Of a stretch of 28,213 nt of DNA, positions 15,188 to 23,056 are shown in pieces. The DNA is from a virus, in IMG/VR virus record IMGVR_UViG_3300034812_000171, positions 1-28,213 of that record; one strand, 5' to 3'. The translations under genes were made by a program, and so were the position numbers. The notes beneath the pieces are model-generated. The model saw only the letters and a program-made list of their open reading frames with translations, ran no database searches and was not told where the DNA came from. How positions within the stretch are numbered: position 1 is the stretch's first letter; the number at the start of each line of letters is the position of its first letter.

Positions 15188-16440
15188 CGGATGTCTTGAG
15201 CGAGTTCAATATTCAGGGACACGTCAAACAGCTTCGAGGCAGCGGGCTGGACGGTGTAGCTCTTGGTGTCTACGGTGCAGGGCAACCAGTCGCCCGTGCC
15301 TACTCTGAACATGACGTTCTTGGAGCGCAGGCAGTATTGCAAAAGGTCGCGCTCGGACGCGGTGAAGAACTGGTTGCGTAGGGCGTACTTCTCGCGGGCC
15401 GTGACGTGGTAGGGGGTGTCCTGGCGGTCGTAGGCGTTGAACGTGAAGTCGGCCTCGCCATAGCTACCCACCGTCTTGCGGTATCTCTTGTCCTCGGTGT
15501 TCACGGTCTTGAGTGCGCGCCCGTCGAAGCGTAGGTAGTCCCAGCCTCCCACGGTGTTCGCCCACGTCAGTTGCACGGGGTCGTGCTTAATGGGTCGGCA
15601 GTCGCGGTGGATGATGAGCTTCTTGGAGCGTGCCACCGGGCTCGCGGTACGGCGCATCTCTATCTCAATTTTGGTCCAGGTTCCGTCCCAGTTTGATCCT
15701 AGCAATTGAGCTACCTGCGAAGGCCCTAGGCACCCCATCAAGTAGTTCTCGTTGGCGAAGACTGACTCCGCAACGGACAGCTCGTCCGTTACTGTACCGC
15801 CTGTTTGGTAGACGCTGTAGTGGAACTTGTTGACGTCGGAATCGGACGTGAGAAACTTGTCCGGGTTGACGATGGCAACGATGCCTTGGTCTTCCGGTGC
15901 CATGTGCATCTCGATGTCCTCTTCGGGCTCGCCTCGGTCGGTGAGAAAGCCTTTGGCGGTGGCTGACTTCATGAGGTAGGGTTGCTCCTTGAATGAGAGG
16001 TACCCGTCAGAGATTTGACAAACGCCAGGCATGACGCCCACGTCTTCGGTGTCTTGAGGGCTTGAATCTTTCGTGCCGTTGCTGTAGTTGTACAGCTTCA
16101 GTTCGTACTCGCGCATACAACGGTCCGAAGACTGAAGGGCAGCGGTCATGCTTGTAAAGTCGTGGGCGTGTACGATGCCACCATTCTCGGCGTTCACAGC
16201 AGGAGAGAGCCTGCCTTCGATGACGTTGGCGAGATCAAACTGCACCCGGTCGTTGGTGTTGGGTGTGAGGTAAAACTCTCCAATCTTGGTGCCCGTCGAT
16301 GTGATGTTTGTATTCTCGTAGACCTCGATGACAAAGCGGTCCGGGGTAGTCACGGAGTCGTAGGCCGTGAAGACTAGGTGCTGGCCTGCAAACTTGGGCC
16401 CGTCGTTGGTGTCGGTGGGGGTGTGTTCGAACGTGCTCAC
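15181..16440 (-). CDS. Tail structural protein, conserved type, function unknown
   Basis: The 419-aa protein uses a GTG start at 16440 that overlaps the upstream stop as GTGA (16437-16440). It is beta-rich with an N-terminal domain (QHLVFTAYDS, DRFVIEVYEN) and a C-terminal domain with LTWANTVGGWDYLRFDGR, similar to the GGxDYF signature I remember from a tail protein always paired with the 780-aa type in Bacteroidota phages. The pairing in gene order here supports the same role, probably tail tip or baseplate. No catalytic residues are evident. Confidence 0.6.
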   Translation of the reverse strand: MSTFEHTPTDTNDGPKFAGQHLVFTAYDSVTTPDRFVIEVYENTNITSTGTKIGEFYLTPNTNDRVQFDLANVIEGRLSPAVNAENGGIVHAHDFTSMTAALQSSDRCMREYELKLYNYSNGTKDSSPQDTEDVGVMPGVCQISDGYLSFKEQPYLMKSATAKGFLTDRGEPEEDIEMHMAPEDQGIVAIVNPDKFLTSDSDVNKFHYSVYQTGGTVTDELSVAESVFANENYLMGCLGPSQVAQLLGSNWDGTWTKIEIEMRRTASPVARSKKLIIHRDCRPIKHDPVQLTWANTVGGWDYLRFDGRALKTVNTEDKRYRKTVGSYGEADFTFNAYDRQDTPYHVTAREKYALRNQFFTASERDLLQYCLRSKNVMFRVGTGDWLPCTVDTKSYTVQPAASKLFDVSLNIELAQDIRC

Positions 16441-16985
16441 TTAAATTTGATTTTGATGTTTCCGGCTTCGAAGGTGAGGGCCTTGAGGATGTCTTGAACC
16501 ACGGCGGACCCCATCTCCTCGACGTACTTGGGGACGGTCCTCTCGAGGGCGACCACGTAGTAGCGCAGGCCCGCGATGCCGTTGCGCTTGATGGCTCGGG
16601 CGATGAGGAAGGCAGCGGAGTTCAGCCTGCTTTCCGTCTGCTTAATGAACTGGCCCGTCTCGCTACGAAGGCGCACGGGCTTAATCTTCATCCACTTCCT
16701 CACCGCATCCATTGGTGGTTGCTTGGTCGTGTAGGAGTATGGCGCGTTCCGGTTCTTGCGTGTCCCGTTCACGCCCCAGTGAATGAAGGGTGCGGAGCGG
16801 TTGGGACTGCCGAAGCGGACCTTGCCATCTGAGATGGAGTAGGACAAGGACTTCTGAAGGCTACGCGAGGCCACACCGTAGGAGCGGTTCTTGCCTATCT
16901 TACGCGAGCCTAGTTGCCTCTTCGCTGCGTTGTTGACGTCGTCGGCGAAGCGGTCTAGTACCTTCTCAAAGTCCTTCAGCTCCAT
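16437..16985 (-). CDS. HK97 gp10-like neck protein
   Basis: The 182-aa basic protein has the HK97 gp10 layout: an N-terminal helix (ELKDFEKVLDRFADDVNNAA), a central beta region (KVRFGSPNRSAPFIHWG) with the charged loop GTRKNRNAPYSY, and a C-terminal helix (FLIARAIKRNGI). Proteins of this family sit at the head-tail interface and help complete the tail. The ATG at 16985 directly follows the stop of the 55-aa gene with no spacer. It is separated from the head genes, which here come after the tail genes. Confidence 0.7.
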   Translation of the reverse strand: MELKDFEKVLDRFADDVNNAAKRQLGSRKIGKNRSYGVASRSLQKSLSYSISDGKVRFGSPNRSAPFIHWGVNGTRKNRNAPYSYTTKQPPMDAVRKWMKIKPVRLRSETGQFIKQTESRLNSAAFLIARAIKRNGIAGLRYYVVALERTVPKYVEEMGSAVVQDILKALTFEAGNIKIKFK

Positions 16986-17153
16986 TTACTTCTTGGGGCC
17001 TTTGCTACGTCCGAGGATGACAGCTTGTACGATGCGGTCCAAGAGGTCGACCCAGCGGTCGTCGTCTTCGGATTCGGTCAAGGCAGAGATGGTTCCCAAG
17101 AGGGTGATGATGGCGAGCAGAAGCTCGGGCCAGTTGGCTACGATGAATTCCAT
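16986..17153 (-). CDS. Small membrane protein (55 aa)
   Basis: ATG at 17153, TAA ending at 16986, directly abutting the gp10-like start. The protein begins MEFIVANWPELLLAIITLLG, giving one membrane helix (about 8-25), followed by an acidic patch (ESEDDD) and a second weaker amphipathic helix, and ends KGPKK. It is 10 nt from the stop of the 558-aa gene. Such short membrane proteins occur among tail genes of several phages with unknown role; holin is possible but a better candidate exists next to the endolysin. Confidence 0.65.
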   Translation of the reverse strand: MEFIVANWPELLLAIITLLGTISALTESEDDDRWVDLLDRIVQAVILGRSKGPKK

Positions 17154-17163
17154 GCGTATAGGT

Positions 17164-18840
17164 TTATGCGTGAGTAATAGTCAAGGTAAAGGACTGTGGC
17201 TCCACGGTGACGGTGCCGGAGGGGAGGGACAGGATATTGAGAAGCACTTGGGCGGTGTTGTCTTGTTGCCAAAAGTTCACACTGCCTGCCGTGCTTGTGA
17301 TGGTGTACGTCTGCTTGGTGCCGTTGCCGATGATGGTGGCGCCTGTGTAGGTCGGGGCTGTGAAGAAGCCGTCGGTGTTCTGCATGCCAAGCGATGCGAG
17401 GCACCCTGTCGGGGCTGTGATTTCAATGGAGACGGCAACCTGCACCGTGCTTGTAATTGCTACAGGGAGGGCTTTGATTTCGCGTACTCCAGTATCCCAC
17501 CCCGCCGAGAAGCCCGCGCGAAGGGACTGAGAGAAGGTCGTGGTGCCTCCTAGGATACTACCAAACGAGAGGGTTTTGGCTCCGGATGTCGTGTAGTCAG
17601 TCGAGACAGTGGACAGAGTTTGAAACGTGGAGACCTGACCGTCACTAATGGGGTGGCCCGGCTCGAACAAGTCGCTCGTGTCGTTGTAGACCCACGTGTC
17701 GTTCTCAGCGGGTGCGGTGCTTGAGAAGCCCCAGTCGCTCTCTTCGGTTGGACCCAAAGCACCACCACCGAGAAACACGCGACCCTTGGCCATGTTCGGG
17801 ACGTCGTTGGTCCTGCCGACGCACGAGACCTTCAGACCCTGGCAGATGGTGCCGTTGGTCTTTAGCACCACCCCCACGTTCTGAATGAGGTTCGGGTCTA
17901 CGGGCTTGTCCTTCGTCAACCCTCCGCCGTTGTCGACGTAAAGAATGTCGTTTACCGCAAGCCCTGTGAAGCCGGAGATGTTTGTGTTGTAGGTGCCGAC
18001 CATGATGGCGTAGCCGTCCTTGGTTGCCCCGTTGGTTGTAAGCTCCGTCTCTGCAATGCCAATAGCTGGCATCTTGTCGGGGTCGCTGGCGTCGGCAATG
18101 CCCACGAGGATGCGCTCGCTACCTCCAATCTCGCCACGCGAGTACAGGGGCGTGCCCGCTGCGATGGTTGCCCCCTCGTCGTTCCTCACGGGGAAGTGTA
18201 CCTTCTCGGCTGTCTCGCCTCCAAAGGTGAGCGTTATCTCTCCGTCACCGTCGTCAGTCAACGATCCGTTGGGCACGTTCATGGTGGCCACGCTGAGGAC
18301 GTCGGGCGAGCCGTCAATCTCGCGTACCCTCAAGAGGCCACGGGCCTTGAACGAAGGCGTGGTGCTACCCTCGGGCTCGACTCCCTCGAGCGGTGCGTTG
18401 CACGAGTCGTAGGAGTACGGGACCGAGATGGACAAGTCAAGCAGGCACCCGGCAAGGGCGTTGCTCTTCTCCTCCTCAAGCGGGGTGACGCTGGCACCCG
18501 TGACGTCGTAGTGGTATCCGAAGCTGAAGATGTTTCCGCCGTTTTGAATGTCGGCTAGGATGTCCTCTGCCACCTGTTCCGCATCGGAGATGCTCTCCTT
18601 TTGGTAGGTCGTCTTGTCGGCCTCCGAAGGGGGGACGCTCAAGATGTAGCACTCGAGGTTGTAGGTCTTGGCCCTCTCGCTGTTGTAGTCGCCTCCGGTG
18701 TACACGAGATGCAGCAGGGGGTACTGGTCGAACTTGTCGAGGTCGACGTCGGCAGGCGAGCCGTAGGAGAACGTCCGGATGAACTTGTGGTCGTCGCAAA
18801 AGGCTTGGAACTTTGAGACGATGTTGTTAAAGGTTATCAT
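17164..18840 (-). CDS. Tail-terminator-like domain fused to fibre-like domain
   Basis: Residues 1 to about 155 resemble tail terminator proteins of Bacteroidota phages (MITFNNIVSKFQAFCDDHKF, YPLLHLVYTGG, SYDSCNAPL). From about 165 the sequence changes to a Gly/Thr-rich beta structure with VRNDEGATIAAGTPLYSRG, MPAIGIAETEL, VNDILYVDNGGGLT and GRTNDVPNMAKGRVFLGGGA, the pattern of fibre or decoration proteins in marine phages, as I recall. At 558 aa it is about three to four times the size of a plain terminator. It would cap the tail and carry an external appendage. The start overlaps the stop of the frameshifted gene as ATGA (18837-18840), which supports that gene's -1 frame. Confidence 0.6.
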   Translation of the reverse strand: MITFNNIVSKFQAFCDDHKFIRTFSYGSPADVDLDKFDQYPLLHLVYTGGDYNSERAKTYNLECYILSVPPSEADKTTYQKESISDAEQVAEDILADIQNGGNIFSFGYHYDVTGASVTPLEEEKSNALAGCLLDLSISVPYSYDSCNAPLEGVEPEGSTTPSFKARGLLRVREIDGSPDVLSVATMNVPNGSLTDDGDGEITLTFGGETAEKVHFPVRNDEGATIAAGTPLYSRGEIGGSERILVGIADASDPDKMPAIGIAETELTTNGATKDGYAIMVGTYNTNISGFTGLAVNDILYVDNGGGLTKDKPVDPNLIQNVGVVLKTNGTICQGLKVSCVGRTNDVPNMAKGRVFLGGGALGPTEESDWGFSSTAPAENDTWVYNDTSDLFEPGHPISDGQVSTFQTLSTVSTDYTTSGAKTLSFGSILGGTTTFSQSLRAGFSAGWDTGVREIKALPVAITSTVQVAVSIEITAPTGCLASLGMQNTDGFFTAPTYTGATIIGNGTKQTYTITSTAGSVNFWQQDNTAQVLLNILSLPSGTVTVEPQSFTLTITHA

Positions 18841-19537
18841 GCGACGGTGTTCATTTGTTGCTTTCGCTTGTGGTTAAGGTCTTGAAGGAAGGCGAGGTGC
18901 GTGAAAACAGCCGACGCAGGAAGCGCCGTGACGCGTTCCATCTTGAGTACGTCTTCCCCCGCCAGGGCGTAGAGCGCCGGATACCACCCCCACTTCGTAG
19001 CAAACTCATCGCCTTCATCGCCGTCTCCGCCAAAGATTTGCGCGTAGTGTTCAGCAGTTTCCGCTCGGTAGTCCAAAAAAAAAGCAGGGCCCCTGCCACG
19101 TAGGGCGCGGGCATCTCGAGGAACACGTCGGCGTCCTCCTTGGCTGTATACTTCTCGATGGTGTAGGCGTCGCCCCACTCACGGTCGATGGGTCGGTAGA
19201 GGACACTCATGGCCTTGTGTGCCGTCTTCCAAAAGTCTTGCGTGTAGACCTCCATGTCTATCCACTCTCCGGCGGTGAACTCCTCCCAGTTCGGGATGAA
19301 TCCGTAGCGCGTGCCCTTGAGTTCGAACGTCCGCTTGAAGTTGGCGACGTCGTTGCGTAGCAGGCTGTCGAGGTGTGCGTCCGCCTCGAGGATCAGGGGG
19401 TGGGGCATCTCGCGTAGCTTGGAGACACCGAGGCCCGTCACGGCGTCAAGGCGCCGGATAGGGTCGGTCTCTGTCTCTAGGGCTTGGAGGTGCCGTAGCT
19501 TGAGGTCTGAGAATTGAGCGGGCAAGCGAAGCTCCAT
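18837..19537 (-). CDS. Putative tail assembly chaperone-like gene, read through a -1 frameshift
   Basis: The first part (ATG at 19537) encodes 154 residues ending in GALLFF; at the nine-T run (19083-19075) the coherent coding frame moves to -1 and continues LDYRAETAEHYAQIFG to KWGWYPALYALAGEDVL and QQMNTVA, stopping at 18837. The joined protein is 233 aa. The -1 part has conserved-looking residues of Bacteroidota phage proteins at this position, and its stop overlaps the next gene as ATGA. Without slippage the zero frame continues to 18851 through Arg/Ser-rich sequence (228 aa) that looks non-natural. A slippery T TTT TTT heptamer fits -1 programmed frameshifting, as in tail chaperones; a missing T in the assembly is the main alternative. 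The wider tail-chaperone role is inferred. Confidence 0.6.
19075..19083 (-). other. Nine-T run, probable -1 frameshift site
   Basis: The minus strand reads CTT TTT TTT TGG in the zero frame; slipping back one base gives TTT TTT TTG and the downstream coding frame. An AGGGG purine block lies about 6-10 nt upstream, similar to stimulators of bacterial -1 slippage. No clear downstream pseudoknot was found by eye. Confidence 0.55.
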
Positions 19538-19540
19538 ATC

Positions 19541-19570
19541 TATATAAGGGAAAAGGGGTTGATATCTCAG
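19541..19570 (-). promoter_or_regulatory. Repeated intergenic element, copy A (possible phage promoter)
   Basis: This fills almost all of the gap between the large terminase stop and the next ATG at 19537. It shares the 15-nt block CTTTTCCCTTATATA and a conserved CTGAG start with the element at 9375-9405. Here only 3 nt separate TATATA from the ATG, so a transcript from it would be nearly leaderless; alternatively the element acts in translation. Confidence 0.5.
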
Positions 19571-19572
19571 GT

Positions 19573-20727
19573 TTACCCGATGGCGTAGGAGCCGTAGTTC
19601 GGGTTCGTTTGATTCCAAGTAACAGCGTAGCGCGAGGCGTCTACGAAGTGGTTGAACGCATCGACGGGCTCGTTGAGCTGGCGCCCGTTCTTGTCCTCCT
19701 TGTACTTGTAGTTGCGTAGCTCCTTGATGCCGTTAACGCTCCGCTCGGTAATGAGCAGGGGACGCGACCGGAGAAAGTCGATGCCGGAGCGTACCGAGTC
19801 CGGACCCTTCCTGGCGGGGTGTACGTTGAACCCGTGGCCGTGTATCTCGTCAATCGACTTGGGCTCGGCTGAGTCGGCGACCACCATGGCCTTGCCTATC
19901 TCAGCGTCGCGTAGCGTTTGCGCAATGGCTGCGTTGGTGAGTCCGGTGGCGTAGCACACCTCGTCGAGGCAGAAGCCATGCCCGTCCGTGTAGACCTTTA
20001 CGATAGCGGTGGGGTCGTTGGTGTATCCGAAGTCGAGGCCGAGGTTGAGGAGCCTCCATCCGTCCGGCACTTGGGGTACCTGCTTCCAGTGCGTGAGGAT
20101 AGTCGAGCGGGACACCCCCCTCTCGCCTAGACCGTACACCCTCCAGTAGTCGGGGTCGGCTTCCTGTAGGCGTTCAATCTCTCGGACGGTTGCCTGGCCT
20201 AGGAAGGGGTTGTCCTTGTAGGTAGTCTGGAAGAACTCGTGGTCGTCTCGTGTAAGGACGTGGTCGTATATCCAGTGGAACTCGTCGGAGGGGTTGTAGT
20301 CGATGATGGCCCGCCCGGTGGTTCGTAGCATCAGTTGCCTCCAGTCCTCGAGTGCCAGCTCGTTGGCTTCGTTGACAAAGAGGATGTCGCGCTTCCTACC
20401 CCGCACCTTCTGCGGTTGGTCTACGGATATGAACTCGACCAGGTTGCCGAAGAGGAGGTAGGTTGCTTGGGACTTGTTGTGGAGGTCGGGGTTGTAGATG
20501 TCCTCGCGTTCGAGTATCTCAAAGAAGTCACGCATGCACGACGCACGGATGGCGGGGAAGGTCTTACGAGCAATGGTAATGACCGCCCCACTGTTCTCGT
20601 TGCGGTGGCACAGCTCGATGAGGGCGGTGAGGATGGAGTAGGTCTTGCCGGAGCGCGTCCCGCCTTGATGCACTTGGACCTTGGCCGTGCTATTCTTGAC
20701 GTGGTAGTATGTGGCGGGCTGTCTCAA
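19573..20727 (-). CDS. terL: Terminase large subunit
   Basis: The ATPase motifs are clear: Walker A GGTRSGKT (22-29, numbering from the TTG) and Walker B ILFVNEANE (115-123). The nuclease domain begins at LGLDFGYTNDPTA with D232, followed by MVVADSAEPKSID and a final VDAFNHFVDASRYAV, which supply the metal-binding acidic residues. It resembles the PBSX/XtmB-type group. The enzyme pumps DNA into the procapsid and cuts it. I chose the TTG at 20727, which overlaps the preceding methyltransferase stop as TTGA and leaves 21 residues before Walker A, as usual for relatives; a GTG at 20769 is possible but overlaps the other gene by 46 nt. Confidence 0.9.
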   Translation of the reverse strand: MRQPATYYHVKNSTAKVQVHQGGTRSGKTYSILTALIELCHRNENSGAVITIARKTFPAIRASCMRDFFEILEREDIYNPDLHNKSQATYLLFGNLVEFISVDQPQKVRGRKRDILFVNEANELALEDWRQLMLRTTGRAIIDYNPSDEFHWIYDHVLTRDDHEFFQTTYKDNPFLGQATVREIERLQEADPDYWRVYGLGERGVSRSTILTHWKQVPQVPDGWRLLNLGLDFGYTNDPTAIVKVYTDGHGFCLDEVCYATGLTNAAIAQTLRDAEIGKAMVVADSAEPKSIDEIHGHGFNVHPARKGPDSVRSGIDFLRSRPLLITERSVNGIKELRNYKYKEDKNGRQLNEPVDAFNHFVDASRYAVTWNQTNPNYGSYAIG

Positions 20728-21365
20728 AACATGCGGAGCTGGGCCTTGTGCCGTTCCAAACGCTCGCACGCGCCCTTGTAGTAGTCCTCGTCAAGCTCGC
20801 ACCCGACAAGGTCGAAGCCGAGGTTGTGGCAAGCGATGGCAATTGAGCCACTGCCTAGGTGCGTGTCAAGGATGCGGTCGCCCTCTTTCGCGTAATTCAT
20901 GAGAAGCCACTCGTACAGCTTGACGGGTTTTTGAGTTGGGTGTATCGGGCTTTCTTTCCAAAGTTGAGACCTGTGCAAATTGAACGCCCGCGGAACCCTG
21001 TCAAAAGAAGTATAGGCTATCTCAAGGTCGCCATAGGTCAAGCCCCTTTGCACCTTATCCCAAACAATCCATCCTCGCGTGTTGTCTAGGTGCTCCACGA
21101 AGTAGTTGGCGCCCCATATGATTTGGTCTTGTGCAACTCGCTTGACTTCTTGAAAATACCCAGCGCATGGCTTTTGGTCCCAGGCTTTGCGCTCGTATGC
21201 CTTTCTTAACCTGTTCCCCTTTGGTTTGCTTTTTCCGGTGCTAATTGCTTCACCCACGCCGTCCATGCCTATCCCATAGGGGGGGTCTACAATAGCAAGC
21301 TCAAAGGCGTTGTCCTCGCACGTCGCGAGGTACTCCATGCAGTCGCCGTGCCGGAGGTCAATCAT
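20724..21365 (-). CDS. DNA methyltransferase (N6-adenine/N4-cytosine type) between the terminase genes
   Basis: The 213-aa enzyme has DPPYG (27-31, catalytic motif IV), HPTQKP (142-147) and DTHLGSGSIAIAC (167-179, AdoMet-binding motif I), the order of the beta group of amino-methyltransferases. The target-recognition region lies between 32 and 141. The ATG at 21365 overlaps the small terminase stop (ATGA, 21362-21365), and its own stop overlaps the large terminase start (TTGA). The recognition site cannot be inferred. No partner restriction enzyme is visible, so it is an orphan methyltransferase, probably protecting or marking phage DNA near the time of packaging. Confidence 0.9.
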   Translation of the reverse strand: MIDLRHGDCMEYLATCEDNAFELAIVDPPYGIGMDGVGEAISTGKSKPKGNRLRKAYERKAWDQKPCAGYFQEVKRVAQDQIIWGANYFVEHLDNTRGWIVWDKVQRGLTYGDLEIAYTSFDRVPRAFNLHRSQLWKESPIHPTQKPVKLYEWLLMNYAKEGDRILDTHLGSGSIAIACHNLGFDLVGCELDEDYYKGACERLERHKAQLRMF

Positions 21366-21724
21366 GATACGGTCGAATCGTCGGATACGAACCACGAGAG
21401 GGGCTTCTTCTCGGCCACCTCAATCTCCTGGCGCTCGACGTACCCACGCCCTTTGCCTTTGGTCTTCAGGAAGAAGATGGTCGCAGCAGGGTTGCCCTCT
21501 TTGATGAGCTTGTGAAGGTGGCTCTCTGCGAAGTCGAGGGTGCGGTTCTCGATGCCCTTAACGGCCTCCCGGTACTCGGGGTCGTCCTTAATCCATTGGT
21601 AGTGTGTGGTGCGCCCTACCCCCACGGCGTTGCAAGCTGTCGTCACGATGCCAAGCGAACGCTCAAGGGCTTCGAGCATTGCCTCTTTTTTGGTGTTCGT
21701 CCTGTTCTGTTTTACTGCTTCCAT
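21362..21724 (-). CDS. terS: Terminase small subunit (homeodomain-like)
   Basis: The 120-aa protein begins with a helix-turn-helix (ALERSLGIVTTACNAVGVGR, then TTHYQWIKDDPEYREAV) of the phBC6A51-type small terminase group and continues ENRTLDFAESHLHKLIKEGN and AATIFFLKTKGKGRGY, all typical. It binds the packaging site and recruits the large subunit. The ATG at 21724 overlaps the ParB-methyltransferase end by 13 nt. The large subunit is not next to it; a methyltransferase gene intervenes. Confidence 0.8.
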   Translation of the reverse strand: MEAVKQNRTNTKKEAMLEALERSLGIVTTACNAVGVGRTTHYQWIKDDPEYREAVKGIENRTLDFAESHLHKLIKEGNPAATIFFLKTKGKGRGYVERQEIEVAEKKPLSWFVSDDSTVS

Positions 21725-22881
21725 AGCTCTGCTTTTTTACCTGTGAAGTCCTCCCACCGCTTGACGATGACGTCGCAGTATTTAGGGTCGAGTTCCATGT
21801 TGTAGCAAATCCTTCCTGTCTGTTCTGAAGCAATCAAAGTAGACCCACTCCCTCCGAAAGGTTCGTAAACAAGACCCTTGAGCGGTGCGCTGTTTTTAAT
21901 TGCGCGTGCTGGGAGGCTTGTCGGTTTTTGCGTTGGGTGCAAGTAGTCGCTTCGGTTGTCTCTTTTTAATTGCCAAACGTCGCTGGCTTCGTCTTCTGTT
22001 CTGCCTCCGAACCAGTTGTTGAGACCACCGCCCCCTGCTTTGTAGCCGTGGAAGATTATCTCGTATTGGTTGTGGTAGCCGTTTGGCTTCATGACGTGGC
22101 TTTCCTTTACCCAAATCAAATGGCGTGGGAGTTGCCTACAAAATCTCTCAAAGAGTTTGGCATATAGGCCAATGTTTCCCTCGCCTCCACAAAAGTACAG
22201 ACGCGCGCTTTCCTTCGTTGCTGTTGAAACCGCAAGGTCAAAAGAGAACGGTATGGCCGTTTGGGTAAGGTCTCCCGCGATTGTGCTGTTGTTTTTGCCT
22301 CCTTGAATGTTCACGCCGTACGGTGGGTCGGTGAAAACCATGTCGGCCTTATTGCCATCCATGAGGCGTTGCACGTCCTCGGCTTTGGTTGAGTCCCCAC
22401 ACAAGAGGCGGTGGTCTCCCAAGAGCCAAAGGTCGCCGGGTTTGGTTGTAGGCTCCTCGGGTGCTTCAGGTACTTCGTCGGGGTCGGTTAGTCCTTCAGT
22501 CTCATCTTCAAGCATGGGAACCTCTAGACCCCAGTCGTTCAGCTCGTCGGGTTCCCACTCGTTGGCGAGCATATCCCAGTCCCACTCACCGAAGGCGAGG
22601 TTGTCTTTGATGATGAACTCTTTGTTCTTGGCTTCGTCCCAGGAGGCCACGTAGACGGGCACCTCCTTGAGCCCTGCCTGCATCGCTGCCTTGAGGCGCA
22701 TGTTGCCACCTAGGACGACGTAGTCGGGGTTCACTACAATGGGACGTGCTTCGAGCATCTCCGGAAACTCCCGGAGGCTTTTGACTAGCTTCTCTAGTTG
22801 GTCCTTGCGAATCGCCCGGGGGTTATTCGGATTCGTCTTGAGTTTGTTGGTCGCGGTAAGCGTCGGCTGCGGTGAGTACAT
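21712..22881 (-). CDS. ParB-like domain fused to DNA methyltransferase
   Basis: The N-terminal 1-100 is a ParB/sulfiredoxin-type domain (TNPNNPRAI at 16-24, RPIVVNPDYVVLGGNMRLKA at 46-65). The C-terminal part is an amino-methyltransferase with TDPPYGV (184-190), HPTQKP (315-320) and EPFGGSGSTLI (340-350), again in the beta-group order. Such ParB-methylase fusions are frequent in phages and act as orphan DNA methyltransferases. I chose the ATG at 22881 (389 aa); a longer reading to 22947 lies in the upstream gene. It overlaps the 77-aa gene by 59 nt and the small terminase by 13 nt. The base modified (adenine N6 or cytosine N4) is not certain. Confidence 0.85.
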   Translation of the reverse strand: MYSPQPTLTATNKLKTNPNNPRAIRKDQLEKLVKSLREFPEMLEARPIVVNPDYVVLGGNMRLKAAMQAGLKEVPVYVASWDEAKNKEFIIKDNLAFGEWDWDMLANEWEPDELNDWGLEVPMLEDETEGLTDPDEVPEAPEEPTTKPGDLWLLGDHRLLCGDSTKAEDVQRLMDGNKADMVFTDPPYGVNIQGGKNNSTIAGDLTQTAIPFSFDLAVSTATKESARLYFCGGEGNIGLYAKLFERFCRQLPRHLIWVKESHVMKPNGYHNQYEIIFHGYKAGGGGLNNWFGGRTEDEASDVWQLKRDNRSDYLHPTQKPTSLPARAIKNSAPLKGLVYEPFGGSGSTLIASEQTGRICYNMELDPKYCDVIVKRWEDFTGKKAELWKQ

Positions 22882-23056
22882 TGCGTAGGGTTTCGCGGAT
22901 GTGGTAGTCAGAGATAGCGAGGTTGAGGAGTATTTCCCAGCTCTCAAGTTTTTGGTAGAACGCTCCGAAGTCGGCGGTCTCCCCGTGTTGCTTCATGGTG
23001 AAGACAAGGAAGTCGTCGCTCTCATTGAGCATTCTTTTAACCTTTCGTAGTGTCAT
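22823..23056 (-). CDS. Hypothetical 77-aa helical protein
   Basis: A small acidic, helix-rich protein (MTLRKVKRMLNESDDF, FYQKLESWEILLNLAISDYH, ending QQTQDESE). No known domain was recognised. The ATG at 23056 overlaps the stop of the DnaA-domain-like gene (ATGA, 23053-23056), so the two are probably co-translated and may work together. It may be a partner of that DNA-binding protein, but this is only a guess from the coupling. Confidence 0.65.
   Translation of the reverse strand: MTLRKVKRMLNESDDFLVFTMKQHGETADFGAFYQKLESWEILLNLAISDYHIRETLRNVLTAADAYRDQQTQDESE

Noticed and set aside
18851-19074. Zero-frame continuation after the nine-T run as the main product's C-terminus
   Set aside because: Arg/Ser-rich and unlike natural proteins, while the -1 frame has coherent sequence and a coupled stop; kept only as the possible unshifted form.
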